64,000 nt of DNA from Motilimonas cestriensis (GCF_021295315.1 NZ_JAIMJA010000019.1:20793-84792); one strand, 5' to 3'; positions 34,549-43,879 are shown, counted from the first letter of the stretch. Translations and numbers: made by a program. Notes: a model not told the origin generated them from the sequence alone.

Positions 34549-35659
34549 GATCTGGGCCGTTGTAGTAAAAGAGTTGCGCCAGCTTTCGCGCGACCGCATG
34601 ACCTTTGGCATGATAGTGATGATCCCGCTGGTGCAGCTGATGTTATTTGGCTATGCCATCAATACCGATGCACGTCACCTTCCTGCGGGGTTAGTGAATT
34701 TAAGTGACAGTGCCTATGCACCGCGGATTGTGGCGGCCATGCAGGCCAGCCAAGTGGTTGATTTTAAATTTAACTACGCCAGCATTAACGAGGCTGAGGC
34801 GGCCATTACTAAAGGTGAGGTAAAGTCGGTGTTGTATTTACCGCCCGATTTAGCTGAGCGCTTAGTGCGTCATCCCTCGGCTAGTGGCGGGCATTATTTC
34901 GCGCAACCAGTCGGCCAATGGCTGGTGGACGGCTCGGATACTGTGGTGGCGGCGACCATCAAAACACTCAGACAAATGCCGCTGTATGATGTGATGAATT
35001 TGCCGCCCACTCACACTGTGCCCAGTTTTGAAGTGGTGCAATATTTCAATCCCGAGCAGCGTTCGGTAGTAAACATCGTGCCCGGTTTGCTGGGGGTGAT
35101 TTTAACCATGACCATGGTGATGTTTACCTCGGCGGCGATTGTGCGCGAGCGTGAGCAAGGCAATATGGAGTTTTTAATCACCACACCAGTACGGCCAATG
35201 GAATTAATGGTCGGTAAAATAATGCCTTATGTGTTGGTGGGACTAATACAAGTGACCATAGTGCTAGGCGCAGGACATTTGCTATTTGACGTGCCATTTC
35301 GTGGTGGTATCGACTCAATGGCGCTAGCATCACTGTTGTTTATTTGTGCCAGTTTGACCTTAGGCTTAGTGATCTCGACCATCGCGAAAACTCAGCTCCA
35401 GTCGATGCAATTGACTATTTTTATTTTGTTACCTTCCATTTTGCTGTCGGGCTTTATGTTCCCTTACGAGGCGATGCCTGTGGCAGCGCAATGGATTGCC
35501 GAAGCGCTGCCCGCTACTCATTTTATGCGAATGTCCCGCGCCATTGTGCTACGTGATGCAGAGGTGATGGATCTAAGCCTAGATGCACTGTGGTTACTAG
35601 GATTTACTGCTATCGGTTTGTTGGTGGCGAGTTTACGTTTTTCAAAGCGGTTGGATTGA
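34538..35659 (+). CDS. ABC-2 type permease (YbhR-like)
   Basis: 373 aa: one N-terminal helix (about 22-42), a large periplasmic domain (about 45-170), then five helices, the ABC2_membrane_3 layout. The segment VREREQGNMEFLITTPVRPMELMVGKIMPY is the conserved coupling region. It probably exports hydrophobic or cationic drugs with the adaptor and ATPase encoded upstream. With permease one apparently lost, it would have to act as a homodimer. GGGAGAT lies at 34526-34532. Confidence 0.92.
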   Translation: MLLRIWAVVVKELRQLSRDRMTFGMIVMIPLVQLMLFGYAINTDARHLPAGLVNLSDSAYAPRIVAAMQASQVVDFKFNYASINEAEAAITKGEVKSVLYLPPDLAERLVRHPSASGGHYFAQPVGQWLVDGSDTVVAATIKTLRQMPLYDVMNLPPTHTVPSFEVVQYFNPEQRSVVNIVPGLLGVILTMTMVMFTSAAIVREREQGNMEFLITTPVRPMELMVGKIMPYVLVGLIQVTIVLGAGHLLFDVPFRGGIDSMALASLLFICASLTLGLVISTIAKTQLQSMQLTIFILLPSILLSGFMFPYEAMPVAAQWIAEALPATHFMRMSRAIVLRDAEVMDLSLDALWLLGFTAIGLLVASLRFSKRLD

Positions 35660-35672
35660 TTAGGTGGTGAAT

Positions 35673-35705
35673 TTAAGCGAACTCAGCATCGTTGAGTTCG
35701 CTTAA
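35673..35705. terminator. Bidirectional terminator
   Basis: A perfect 13-bp stem: TTAAGCGAACTCA (35673-35685) with TGAGTTCGCTTAA (35693-35705) and a 7-base loop, between convergent genes. Confidence 0.85.
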
Positions 35706-35710
35706 CCAGA

Positions 35711-36271
35711 TTACAATTCGTCTACGTTAATGCCGATGGTGATTGCGCCAATTGGAGCACCATTCTCATCGACTATGGTGGCGCTCATTTGTGACTGAAA
35801 CATTTGGGTAGATTCATCTTCTTCTACTTCATCAACAAAAATAGCACCCGCCCCCATGGAGTAAGTCTGTTTAAATTTATCTTCATCCCCTTGCCAGTAG
35901 TCACTGGTCATGGAGCTTTGACCAACATTAAGGCCTTTGTTATCCATGATGAATATTTCTGTGTAAAGGCCTGCAGCGTCTGTTTCAACCTGCTTTAAGT
36001 AAGTTGAAAGCTCATTATTAAGTGTTTTATCTATTAAGGTAGTATCTCCGCCATCGACACCTGTGCGCCATTGTTGATCGAGCGAATTGATGTCGTTATC
36101 TGTTAACGACATGTTTCGTTGATTTTGTGCCTTTACTGCAGTGATAACAGTAGGAGTATTTAGCCAAGAGCTTACTTTGGTTGCAAAATGCTCTTTCATT
36201 TGTGGCGCAAAATCATTGGCTTGAACGCTGCTAGCTGCTATTAGAAGCGCGCATAAAACAATTTTTTTCAT
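35711..36271 (-). CDS. Periplasmic Cache/PDC-like sensor protein
   Basis: 186 aa with a signal peptide (about 1-18, VQA|ND). The central part contains LYTEIFIMDNKGLNVG and SDYWQGDEDKFKQTY, the core pattern of PDC/Cache sensory domains, and ends in a strand pair (IVDENGAPIGAITIGINVDEL). There is no membrane anchor or signalling domain. It is divergent from a chemoreceptor with 108 bases between starts, which suggests it presents a ligand to that receptor (inference). Confidence 0.8.
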   Translation of the reverse strand: MKKIVLCALLIAASSVQANDFAPQMKEHFATKVSSWLNTPTVITAVKAQNQRNMSLTDNDINSLDQQWRTGVDGGDTTLIDKTLNNELSTYLKQVETDAAGLYTEIFIMDNKGLNVGQSSMTSDYWQGDEDKFKQTYSMGAGAIFVDEVEEDESTQMFQSQMSATIVDENGAPIGAITIGINVDEL

Positions 36272-36379
36272 CTTTACCTCACTTTATAATGATCTATATG
36301 TCAACTACAGTTACAGCATAGTCTATTTTTTACGTTTGCTTCCTTCGCTTTTGAGTCTGGTTCTTTGGAGAATACTTTC

Positions 36380-37939
36380 ATGCAAAATTGGTCAATCAAG
36401 GTTACTTTGTCTTGCATTATTATTGTGTTGCTCGTTGCTGGTTCGGCCTTATCATTTGCGCTAAACCGCCACCACGTTCAAACGTTAGCAAAACATCAAT
36501 TTCAGCAACAAAGTTTACTAATGAGTTCTGCCATTTCGTTAAAAATTGCGGGGGCGACTCGATTCGGTAAAGTAGAAAATATTGCTGAAGATATTCAGGT
36601 TGTGAATCAGCAAAATCCCAATAGCATACTGTTTTTGCAAGTACTCGATAATGACGGTAACGTAATTTACAGTGCCGACGATTTATCGCTACAGGCAGGG
36701 CAAATAAAGCTCGTTGCTGACCACGAAAGCCAGTATCAAACCGTTAATAATACGGACTATTTAGAGGTTTGGCAGGAGATTAAATACGGTAAAAAAGACG
36801 ATCTCGTAGGTCATTTAGCCGTGGCCTATAATTATCAAATGATTGCCGATGAAATTAATTCGAATAGCCGTACTTTGATTGGTTTTTTCATTGGCCAGGT
36901 TTTATTTATCACTTGCGTGGTTTACTTCTCTATCCACTGGTTGCTGAGTAAACCATTACAGCATTTTGCCTTAAGTATTAGTCGTCTAAGCAAAGGCGAT
37001 GCAAATTTAAGTGCTCGTATAGAAGAGAAAGGAGCGCCAGAGCTAAAAAATATTGCGCAGTATTTTAACCAATTACTTGAAGCGTTATCTCAGTCCTTCA
37101 CCCATCTTAGTGAGCAAACTTCACGATTGACGCATTTGAAAGATAACAGCCATCAATACTCACAACAATTGATTGAGTTGATTGCCAAACAAGCTGACGA
37201 CGTACATCTTGCCCAGCAACAAATCGATCAAGTTAATCAAATGAGCGAAAGCATTATTAGTTCATCTTCTACCTCGAATACTAAGGTGGCAAGTATCAAT
37301 CAAGATGCAACTCGTACTAATGGCACCATAGAAGAATCATTAACAGGAATAAAAGCATTTGAACAAGAAATGACGTTAACGGCAGCATCCATCAAAAATC
37401 TATCAGAGAACACGCTATCCATTACCGGTGTACTGGATGTCATTAAAAGTATTGCCGACCAAACAAATTTATTGGCCCTTAATGCTGCGATTGAGGCTGC
37501 TCGTGCGGGTGAGCAAGGCCGAGGTTTTGCCGTGGTTGCTGATGAAGTGCGCTCTTTAGCGGGTAAAACCAGTCAATCGACAGAAAAAATTAACACGATG
37601 ATTTCCACGTTACAGCAAGGGGCACAACATGCTGTGGATAGTATGAATGCTAGCCAAGCTACTTTACACACTAATGTGGCGGCGATTGAGCAAGTGAGCA
37701 GTCAATTTGGTCAAATATTTGTTGAAATAGTTGACGTGATGGGTATCAACCAAGAAATAAAATCACTCGCTCTTAATCAAAATCAAGCAAGTGCAGAGCT
37801 ACATCAGCGTTTAGAAGAGTTAGTTTTACAGGCGCAATCAGGCCAACAAGTGGCGACTAATGCTCATCATGCGCACCGTGAAATGGAGCAAGAGCTGACT
37901 AAAACCGTGAATTTGGTTAAGCGTTTTAATGCTGAGTAA
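36380..37939 (+). CDS. Methyl-accepting chemotaxis protein, membrane type
   Basis: 519 aa from ATG 36380, with GGAG at 36367-36370; a TTG at 36365 is less likely. Helix 1 (about 8-28), a periplasmic ligand domain (about 30-170), helix 2 (about 173-195), a HAMP domain (about 195-250) and a long signalling domain with the tip [20 protein letters not shown]. No C-terminal pentapeptide is present. It sits opposite the periplasmic Cache-like gene, which may be a partner. Confidence 0.93.
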   Translation: MQNWSIKVTLSCIIIVLLVAGSALSFALNRHHVQTLAKHQFQQQSLLMSSAISLKIAGATRFGKVENIAEDIQVVNQQNPNSILFLQVLDNDGNVIYSADDLSLQAGQIKLVADHESQYQTVNNTDYLEVWQEIKYGKKDDLVGHLAVAYNYQMIADEINSNSRTLIGFFIGQVLFITCVVYFSIHWLLSKPLQHFALSISRLSKGDANLSARIEEKGAPELKNIAQYFNQLLEALSQSFTHLSEQTSRLTHLKDNSHQYSQQLIELIAKQADDVHLAQQQIDQVNQMSESIISSSSTSNTKVASINQDATRTNGTIEESLTGIKAFEQEMTLTAASIKNLSENTLSITGVLDVIKSIADQTNLLALNAAIEAARAGEQGRGFAVVADEVRSLAGKTSQSTEKINTMISTLQQGAQHAVDSMNASQATLHTNVAAIEQVSSQFGQIFVEIVDVMGINQEIKSLALNQNQASAELHQRLEELVLQAQSGQQVATNAHHAHREMEQELTKTVNLVKRFNAE

Positions 37940-37941
37940 AT

Positions 37942-38838
37942 CTACTCTTGACCGCCTTGCCAAAACTGGCTGACGTGTTCAATAAACGCCCGTAGTTTGG
38001 CAGAGCGGTTAGCTTGATGCGGAAACAGTAAATAGATATCACGACTTAAAGTGGTGAACTCCGGCAACACTTGGATTAATTGATCTTGGCTAATCAGTGG
38101 ATTAAGTAAAAAATCAGGTAGCTTGATAATGCCTTGGCCTTGCAAGGCGGCTTGAATCAGTAGCATGTTGTCGTTGATTTGCAGCGTGCCGTGGGTGTCG
38201 ACATCGTATTGATTGTTTTGTTGCTCAAAGTGCCATCGCGTTAGATTGGGATCTGACAAACAGCTATGATGCGTCAAATCTAACGGTGTCACTGGGCGGC
38301 CATTTTTTGCTAAGTATTCCGGCGATGCGCAGCAAATATGTTGATAACTCAATAGCTTTTTCGCCACCATATTTTCTGGCGGCGTGTTGGTGGCACGAAT
38401 GGCAAAATCAAACCGGCTGCTGGCAAGATTTTCATTTTGATAGCCAATGTTGAGGTCAAAGGTGATGCCCGGATATTGCTGCTGAAAGCGAGCACATAAA
38501 GGCAGTAAATAACGTTGGCTAAATAGCATTGGCGCGGTAATACTAATTTGCCCGGTGACATCAGTGGTGACCTGGTTTAAGCCTTTTTCTAAATTGGCAA
38601 CAGATGCGTTTATTTGCCGCATTTTTTGCAGCACCTGATGCCCCGCGGCGGTGAGTTTGACGTGGCGGGTGGTGCGGATCAGTAAGCTTACTGCCAGCTC
38701 TTTTTCTAAGGTGTTAATTTGCGTGGATAAATAGCTGCGCGAGATTCCCAGGTTTTCAGCGGCTTTGGCAAAGTTTAAGGTTTCCGCCACTTCACTAAAT
38801 AAGTGGTAACGTTCAAAGCGTTTATGGGCTTTTTGCAT
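37942..38838 (-). CDS. LysR-family regulator next to aldo/keto reductase
   Basis: 298 aa from ATG 38838 (MQKAHKRFERYHLF), preceded by GAGAG on the coding strand; a start at 38874 adds 12 residues. HTH at about 8-55 (FAKAAENLGISRSYLSTQINTLEKEL), then a substrate-binding-like domain. It is divergent from the aldo/keto reductase gene and is the likely regulator of it. Confidence 0.89.
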   Translation of the reverse strand: MQKAHKRFERYHLFSEVAETLNFAKAAENLGISRSYLSTQINTLEKELAVSLLIRTTRHVKLTAAGHQVLQKMRQINASVANLEKGLNQVTTDVTGQISITAPMLFSQRYLLPLCARFQQQYPGITFDLNIGYQNENLASSRFDFAIRATNTPPENMVAKKLLSYQHICCASPEYLAKNGRPVTPLDLTHHSCLSDPNLTRWHFEQQNNQYDVDTHGTLQINDNMLLIQAALQGQGIIKLPDFLLNPLISQDQLIQVLPEFTTLSRDIYLLFPHQANRSAKLRAFIEHVSQFWQGGQE

Positions 38839-38906
38839 GGCGCTAGTCTCTCTATATCTCACAATACGACTCATTGTGGTTAATCATCAGCAAAAATGCA
38901 TCCTAT

Positions 38907-38924
38907 TGTTCGCTATATCGAACA
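38907..38924. promoter_or_regulatory. Candidate operator between LysR and aldo/keto reductase
   Basis: TGTTCG, CTATAT, CGAACA: a perfect 6-bp inverted repeat in the divergent intergenic region. Confidence 0.45.
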
Positions 38925-39015
38925 GTTAGTTTTTGTTTTGGCCTTTAATCTGACCCGTTGGCGGCATAGGATGGGATCAGTAAATGATATTTTCTACTTG
39001 GTTAGGAGCTTTATT

Positions 39016-39888
39016 ATGAATGCATTACCTTCATCGTTATTTTCCCCATTAGTGCAAGGCTATTGGCGCATGGCCCATTGGAACATGACGCCGCAGCAAC
39101 GCCTGACGTTTATTAAGCAACACGTTGAGCTAGGCGTAACCAGTGTCGATCATGCGCCGGTGTATCAAAGTGAAGCCCTGTTTGGTGAAGCGTTAGCGCT
39201 CGAGCCGAGTTTACGCGCCCAACTGCAAGTGATTTCTAAGTGCGGCATCATTCCAGGTCAAGGCGAACAAGTGGCCCATTACGACAGCGGTCAGGCCGAG
39301 ATTATTACCTCGGTGGAGCGTTCGTTAACCAATTTGCAAGTTGAAAAACTGGATGTGCTGTTAATTCATCGCCCTGATTTATTAATGCAAGTAGATGAAA
39401 TGGCAGAAGCTTTTGCGCAGTTAAAAGCAGCGGGAAAGGTTGAGCATTTTGGCGTGTCTAACTTCAGCGTGGCGGAATTTAACCTATTACAATCGCGCTT
39501 AGATGTGCCGCTGGTGACCAACCAAATTGAAATCAACCCAATCAATATGCAAGCCACCGAAGATGGCACCTTGGCACAAATGCAGCAACTAAAGGTGCGA
39601 CCCATGGCATGGTCTTGCTTAGCAGGCGGGCAGTTGTTTAATGGTGAGTCAGAGCAGGCCAAACGCGTGCAACACACCTTACAACAAGTGGCGGATGAAA
39701 TTGGCGCAAGCTGCATTGATGAAGTAGCGTATGCTTGGGTGATGAAGCTACCCGCCAACCCTGTACCAATTATTGGCAGCGGCAAAATTGCACGGGTGCA
39801 AACTGCGGTTAATGCCCTTGAGTTAACCATGACGCGCGAACAATGGTATCGCATTTGGACTGCATCAAAAGGGCATGGTGTGGCTTAG
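39016..39888 (+). CDS. Aldo/keto reductase, YdhF-like
   Basis: 290 aa from ATG 39016; TTAGGAGC at 39001-39008 fixes the start, and the 40 upstream codons are spurious. It is a TIM-barrel AKR: SVDHAPVYQSE holds the catalytic Asp/Tyr, VISKCGI the Lys and VLLIHRPD the His; GSGKIARVQTA is the NADPH phosphate site. It most resembles E. coli YdhF. The substrate is an unspecified carbonyl compound. Confidence 0.91.
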   Translation: MNALPSSLFSPLVQGYWRMAHWNMTPQQRLTFIKQHVELGVTSVDHAPVYQSEALFGEALALEPSLRAQLQVISKCGIIPGQGEQVAHYDSGQAEIITSVERSLTNLQVEKLDVLLIHRPDLLMQVDEMAEAFAQLKAAGKVEHFGVSNFSVAEFNLLQSRLDVPLVTNQIEINPINMQATEDGTLAQMQQLKVRPMAWSCLAGGQLFNGESEQAKRVQHTLQQVADEIGASCIDEVAYAWVMKLPANPVPIIGSGKIARVQTAVNALELTMTREQWYRIWTASKGHGVA

Positions 39889-39905
39889 TTCTTAATCGTA
39901 TTTAT

Positions 39906-39923
39906 CGCCCCATCACTGGGGCG
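39906..39923 (+). terminator. Terminator after the aldo/keto reductase gene
   Basis: CGCCCCA (39906-39912), loop TCAC, TGGGGCG (39917-39923). Confidence 0.65.
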
Positions 39924-39938
39924 CCTTGTATGTTGAAC

Positions 39939-40035
39939 TTGTTGATTCGTGTTTTTTGTGGGACCTGAGCTTGCTCAGGGAATTTGTGATATTCGCAGAG
40001 CAAGCTCTGCTCCTACGTTGGCGCAACATCATGTA
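39939..40035. repeat. REP-like palindromic repeat, long copy A
   Basis: About 75 bases (39939-40013) closely match 55721-55795: GTTTTTTGT, TGAGCTTGCTC, GGGAATTTGTGAT and GCAGAGCAAGC are shared. A second palindrome with AGAGCAGCAGTTATTCTGCG follows. The rest of the gap up to the esterase (about 40036-40325) shows no gene, only A+T-rich promoter-like DNA. Confidence 0.75.
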
Positions 40036-40325
40036 GAGCAGCAGTTATTCTGCGATAACTGCTGCGATTATAAGCAGCACCTAAATCTAGGCTTAAACCA
40101 AACACATCAACATTTTTTATGAATAGTTTACTCAGTCTTAGCCCTTGTCAGTGCAGCACTTAACATGAACAAGTTACATTTGTATCGAGTCTGTTGAAGA
40201 ATAATACTTGTCTTACATATCAATCATTGAATTTCATGTATCTATCACATTTATCGTGCAAAGAATCGTTTCGGCGTCCGCAAATAAGATAAGATTAAAA
40301 CTCACATTTTAATCAAGGAATGATC

Positions 40326-41387
40326 ATGAAAGGTTTGTCGCTATCTTTATGTGCGTTATCTGTTGTTGCCTCAAGTGCTGCAATGGCATGGAATAATACA
40401 GAATATTCACATACCAATGGATTGGTTGAACGTATTCAAGTGTATGGTGAGTCACTAGAAAATAATGTTGTTGGTGATTATGCTAGCCGAGAAGTGTTTG
40501 TCTATCTTCCTCCCAGTTATTACGAAAATGATGAAAAAAACTACCCCGTTGTTTATGTGCTGCATGGTTTAGGTGGCACTGCACAAGGCTTTTTCGCTAA
40601 TGGTGAAAATGATCCTAACTTAGATAAAGTGATGGACGATCTGATTGCTTCGGGTGACATTAACGAAATGATTTTAGTGGTGCCTGATACTTACAATTAC
40701 ACTTTGGGCAGTTGGTATCAAAATTCAGCGGTGACAGGTAACTGGCAAGAGTACTTGTTGGATGACTTAATTCCGACGATTGATGAGCGTTTTCGCACTA
40801 TTGATGATGCCCAAGGGCGAGGCATTTTAGGCCATTCTATGGGTGGTTATGGTGCCATCTCTACAGTGTTGGCAGAGCCGGAAGAATTCTCAGCGGTTGC
40901 TGCAATGAGCCCATCATTTCTTGTTAATGATTTCTCGCCTAGTTTATGCGGCTATTTTTATTCGTTGCAAATGGATACCCTACAAAACTGGAATGGTAAC
41001 CCGAGTGAATTAAGTTACGACACCTATGTCACTTTTTCATTAATGCAACTTTCTTCTCCCGATCTAAATAATCCACCTAGCTATGTTAAAAAAGAGCTCG
41101 GCTTACAAGATTTAAATGCTTGTGCGGCGTTAGATTTACCGTCACAAATTAGCGCTCAGCAACCGAGCGTGAAAGATTTTGGTCATATCGCGGTTCGAAC
41201 GGAAATTGGTAATCAAGAGATGTTAACTCCTGCAACCTATCAGGTAAGTGAGTTATTAAAAGGTCTTGGTATGCAAACCAGTTTTAATGAATTTGAAGGT
41301 GGTCATTTAGACAAATTAAGTGTGACAATTTACGACAACATTAAGTTTATGAGTGCAAATCTAGCCGCTTCTGAGTTAGATGATTAA
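40326..41387 (+). CDS. Secreted esterase (esterase D/PF00756 type)
   Basis: 353 aa with a signal peptide (about 1-22, AMA|WN). Alpha/beta-hydrolase elements: YVLHGLGG oxyanion loop, nucleophile in GHSMGGYG (Ser about 165) and a C-terminal EGGHLD histidine. The N-terminal segment SREVFVYLPPSYYEN is typical of Esterase D/Fes-like carboxylesterases. Possible substrates include acyl or feruloyl esters. AAGGA at 40316-40320 favours ATG 40326 over 40320. It is flanked by REP-like sequences. Confidence 0.9.
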   Translation: MKGLSLSLCALSVVASSAAMAWNNTEYSHTNGLVERIQVYGESLENNVVGDYASREVFVYLPPSYYENDEKNYPVVYVLHGLGGTAQGFFANGENDPNLDKVMDDLIASGDINEMILVVPDTYNYTLGSWYQNSAVTGNWQEYLLDDLIPTIDERFRTIDDAQGRGILGHSMGGYGAISTVLAEPEEFSAVAAMSPSFLVNDFSPSLCGYFYSLQMDTLQNWNGNPSELSYDTYVTFSLMQLSSPDLNNPPSYVKKELGLQDLNACAALDLPSQISAQQPSVKDFGHIAVRTEIGNQEMLTPATYQVSELLKGLGMQTSFNEFEGGHLDKLSVTIYDNIKFMSANLAASELDD

Positions 41388-41429
41388 CCAGTAAAAGTGC
41401 CTTATCGCTGTATTAATCAAAAATAGACG

Positions 41430-41482
41430 CTGCTCCTACGTGCGTTTGTAGCATGTGTAGGAGCAGCAGTAATGCTGCGATA
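41430..41482. repeat. REP-like palindrome acting as a terminator
   Basis: CTGCTCCTAC (41430-41439) pairs with GTAGGAGCAG (41457-41466), followed by CAGTAATGCTGCGATA, between convergent genes. The GTAGGAGCAGC...CTGCGA core recurs in other copies in the window. Confidence 0.7.
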
Positions 41483-41491
41483 TGCTGATAA

Positions 41492-42547
41492 TTACACCAA
41501 ACTCATCAACATTTCTTCTGAGTATTCAACCAACTCTTTGCCTTCGCGAACGCGGGCTACGTAGTCAGGGTTGGCAATGAACGGGCGACCAATCGCTAAT
41601 AAATCATACTTATTTTCGGCGATGGCGGCGCTGCCCATCTCGGCGGTGAGGCTGCCCACACCCACTAAGGTTTTGTTGTAATTGGCGCGAATGTAACTGG
41701 ATACGCGGCCACCTAAGTAATCAAACTCGAGTGCGTCATCAAAAATACCGACGTGAACAAAAGCTAAGTTACGGCTTTCTAATTGCGCGAGTAGGTAATC
41801 AAATACGGCGCGATCGCGGGGATCGGCGGGCAAATGTACATAAGCGCCCGGAGAGATGCGAATAGCGGTGCGATCTTGACCGATTTCGGCAATCACAGCA
41901 TCTACCACAGCAAGGGGAAAGCGCGCCATGTTTTCTGGGGTTTCACCAAACTCATCACTACGTTGGTTACTGCCGTAATGTAAGAACTGATCGATTAAGT
42001 AGCCATTTGCGCCGTGAATTTCCACGCCGTCAAATCCAGCAATGATCGCATTGGCAGCCGCTTGTGCGTAGTCTGCTACGAGTTGTTCAATGTCTGCTTT
42101 GGTTGCAGGTGTTGGCTTTTGATAAACCAGCTCGCGCATTCTAGGCACCGTGCCTTCAAAGGCGATGGCAGAAGGGGCGATAACCGCATCACTGCCGGTT
42201 TTTTCACTGAAAAAGTGTGGGTGTGCTACGCGGCCTGTGTGCCATAACTGCGCAAAAATTTTACCACCGTTGTCATGCACGGCTTGGGTCACTTTTTTCC
42301 AGCCTTCTACTTGTGCTGCAGTAAATAAGCCCGGGGTATTGGGATAGCCTTGGCCATCAGGGCGAATAATGACCGCTTCTGAAATGATTAAACCCGCCTC
42401 GGCGCGGCGACCATAATACTCAGCCATGGCTTGAGTCGGCACTAAGTCGTCATCTGCCATGCAGCGAGTGAGCGGCGCCATTAGAATGCGGTTGTTTAGG
42501 GTAATCGTTTCATTAAGGGCAAAAGGTTGAAAAAGATTGTCCGTCAT
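41492..42547 (-). CDS. nemA: NemA-type old yellow enzyme (N-ethylmaleimide/ene reductase)
   Basis: 351 aa, an FMN TIM barrel: NRILMAPLTRC near the N terminus, the HTGR FMN motif (QLWHTGRVAHP), HGANGYLIDQFLH with the His/Asn substrate pair region, and GVGSLTAE...AIGRPFIANP at the phosphate site. It reduces activated C=C bonds and nitro-compounds with NAD(P)H. ATG 42547 is preceded by GAGG; an upstream frame to 42616 would run through the operators and is rejected. It is divergent from its TetR regulator. Confidence 0.92.
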   Translation of the reverse strand: MTDNLFQPFALNETITLNNRILMAPLTRCMADDDLVPTQAMAEYYGRRAEAGLIISEAVIIRPDGQGYPNTPGLFTAAQVEGWKKVTQAVHDNGGKIFAQLWHTGRVAHPHFFSEKTGSDAVIAPSAIAFEGTVPRMRELVYQKPTPATKADIEQLVADYAQAAANAIIAGFDGVEIHGANGYLIDQFLHYGSNQRSDEFGETPENMARFPLAVVDAVIAEIGQDRTAIRISPGAYVHLPADPRDRAVFDYLLAQLESRNLAFVHVGIFDDALEFDYLGGRVSSYIRANYNKTLVGVGSLTAEMGSAAIAENKYDLLAIGRPFIANPDYVARVREGKELVEYSEEMLMSLV

Positions 42548-42573
42548 ATGGCCTCGGTGGTTACTGTTGTATT

Positions 42574-42640
42574 TTGAATGTTCGTTCAAGATATGCTTAT
42601 TTGAATGCTTGTTCAAGTATTATTTTGAACAAACGTTCAA
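42574..42640. promoter_or_regulatory. Three TetR operator palindromes between nemA and its regulator
   Basis: TTGAATGTTCGTTCAA (42574-42589), TTGAATGCTTGTTCAA (42601-42616) and TTGAACAAACGTTCAA (42625-42640) share the pattern TTGAA-N6-TTCAA. Their starts are 27 and 24 bases apart, so the set covers both divergent promoters. Confidence 0.85.
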
Positions 42641-42672
42641 AATTAAGTACAATGTCAGCAATCCGATATTGC

Positions 42673-43266
42673 ATGAGTATGCCGATGAGAAACGCCGAAT
42701 TTGACCGAGAAAAAGTGCTGCGCTCAGCCATGACCGCCTTTATGGACAAGGGATACGGCAAAACCAGTATGCAAGATCTCAAGGCCGCGACGGGATTGCA
42801 TCCGGGCTCGATTTATTGTGCGTTTGATAACAAACGTGGTTTGTTGTTGGCGGCTTTAGAGCAGTATCGGCTGGATCGTAGCGTTGAGTTTGCCGATTTT
42901 TTTTGTGGCGACGAGCCGGTGCTGACACAGCTAAAAACCTATCTCGACGATCAGGTACAAAAATGCCTCAGTTGCGATAGCAGCCAAACTTGCCTATTAA
43001 CCAAAGCGTTAAACGAAATGGCCGAACAAGATGCAGAAGTACAGCAAATTATCGCTGACAGCCTCGCGGCATGGCAACAGGCGTTAACGCAATTATTTGA
43101 GCGGGCGACGATGCAAGGGGAGCTCACTTCAGGTCGAGATTGCGAGCATTTAGCGCGTTATTTGGCAATGGGTATTTATGGCCTACGCACCTTTGCTCAT
43201 ACCCATCCTGATGCTGAAACACTTCAAGCTTTGGCTGATCAACTTTATCACGACATTTGTGCTTAA
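42673..43266 (+). CDS. TetR-family repressor (NemR/AcuR-like)
   Basis: 197 aa; HTH at about 12-58 (VLRSAMTAFMDKGYGKTSMQDLKAATGLHPGSIYCAFDNKRGLL) and a TetR_C-type domain with cysteines in KCLSCDSSQTCLL. NemR uses reactive cysteines to sense electrophiles, so these are candidate sensors. Several ATGs (42673, 42679, 42685) are possible starts. Operators for autoregulation and nemA control lie directly upstream. Confidence 0.9.
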   Translation: MSMPMRNAEFDREKVLRSAMTAFMDKGYGKTSMQDLKAATGLHPGSIYCAFDNKRGLLLAALEQYRLDRSVEFADFFCGDEPVLTQLKTYLDDQVQKCLSCDSSQTCLLTKALNEMAEQDAEVQQIIADSLAAWQQALTQLFERATMQGELTSGRDCEHLARYLAMGIYGLRTFAHTHPDAETLQALADQLYHDICA

Positions 43267-43300
43267 GTAGGCACTAAATATTTTTACAAGGATGCAAAAT

Positions 43301-43687
43301 ATGATAGTGATTTATGGTATCGATGAACAACTCAATCCAATTAAAGCCAAGCTTTCTGATGTGATCCATAACGTCATGCAAAGTGTGCTGGGCATGCCGG
43401 AAGACAAACGCGCCCATCGTTTTATACCTATGGATAAAAGTGATTTTTATGCTCCCGGTGGTCGTAGCGATGCTTATACCGTGATTGAAATTAACCTAAT
43501 GGCGGGGCGTGAAATCGAAACACAAAAGCGACTAATTAAAACGCTGTTTGTCGACATTGAACAACAGCTTGGCATCAAACCGGTGGATATTGAAGTGATC
43601 ATTAAAGAGCAAGCGCCTTATCAATGGGGTTTTCGTGGTATGACTGGGGATGAAGTGACTGATTTAACTTATAAAGTGAATGTTTAG
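43301..43687 (+). CDS. Tautomerase_2-like protein lacking Pro-1
   Basis: 128 aa. The segments LGMPEDKRAHRFIPMDKSDFYAPGGRSDAYTVIEINLMAGRE and VDIEVIIKEQAPYQWGFRG match Tautomerase_2 (PF14552). AAGGA at 43288-43292 sets ATG 43301. The mature N terminus would be Ile, not the catalytic Pro, so activity may be lost or different. It follows the tetR gene by 34 bases and probably shares its operon. Confidence 0.78.
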   Translation: MIVIYGIDEQLNPIKAKLSDVIHNVMQSVLGMPEDKRAHRFIPMDKSDFYAPGGRSDAYTVIEINLMAGREIETQKRLIKTLFVDIEQQLGIKPVDIEVIIKEQAPYQWGFRGMTGDEVTDLTYKVNV

Positions 43688-43714
43688 GTAGCCTGATGTG
43701 ATGGCGCTGCGACA

Positions 43715-43787
43715 GAGCATGTTTTTTCTGCAAAACGCATTGAATTTATCCCGATACGCTTTGTTTTCCCCCTGAAAGGAATTTGCC
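43715..43787. repeat. Dispersed repeat, copy 2
   Basis: It matches the repeat at 34389-34467 over about 73 bases (GAGCATGTTTTTTCTGC, GATACGCTTTG, CCTGAAA). It lies in the gap after the tautomerase gene. Confidence 0.6.
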
Positions 43788-43879
43788 GAAAAAAATACCT
43801 ATTAGTTTTCTAGCCCGCGCGATGGCGCGTCGGTTGGGTTGATGTCTGTAATGACTTACGGAATATAATCTTGCCAAGC

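Noticed and set aside
42547..42616. Extended nemA start at 42616 and TetR start at 42574
   Set aside because: Both would place coding sequence across the three operators; internal ATGs fit the families.
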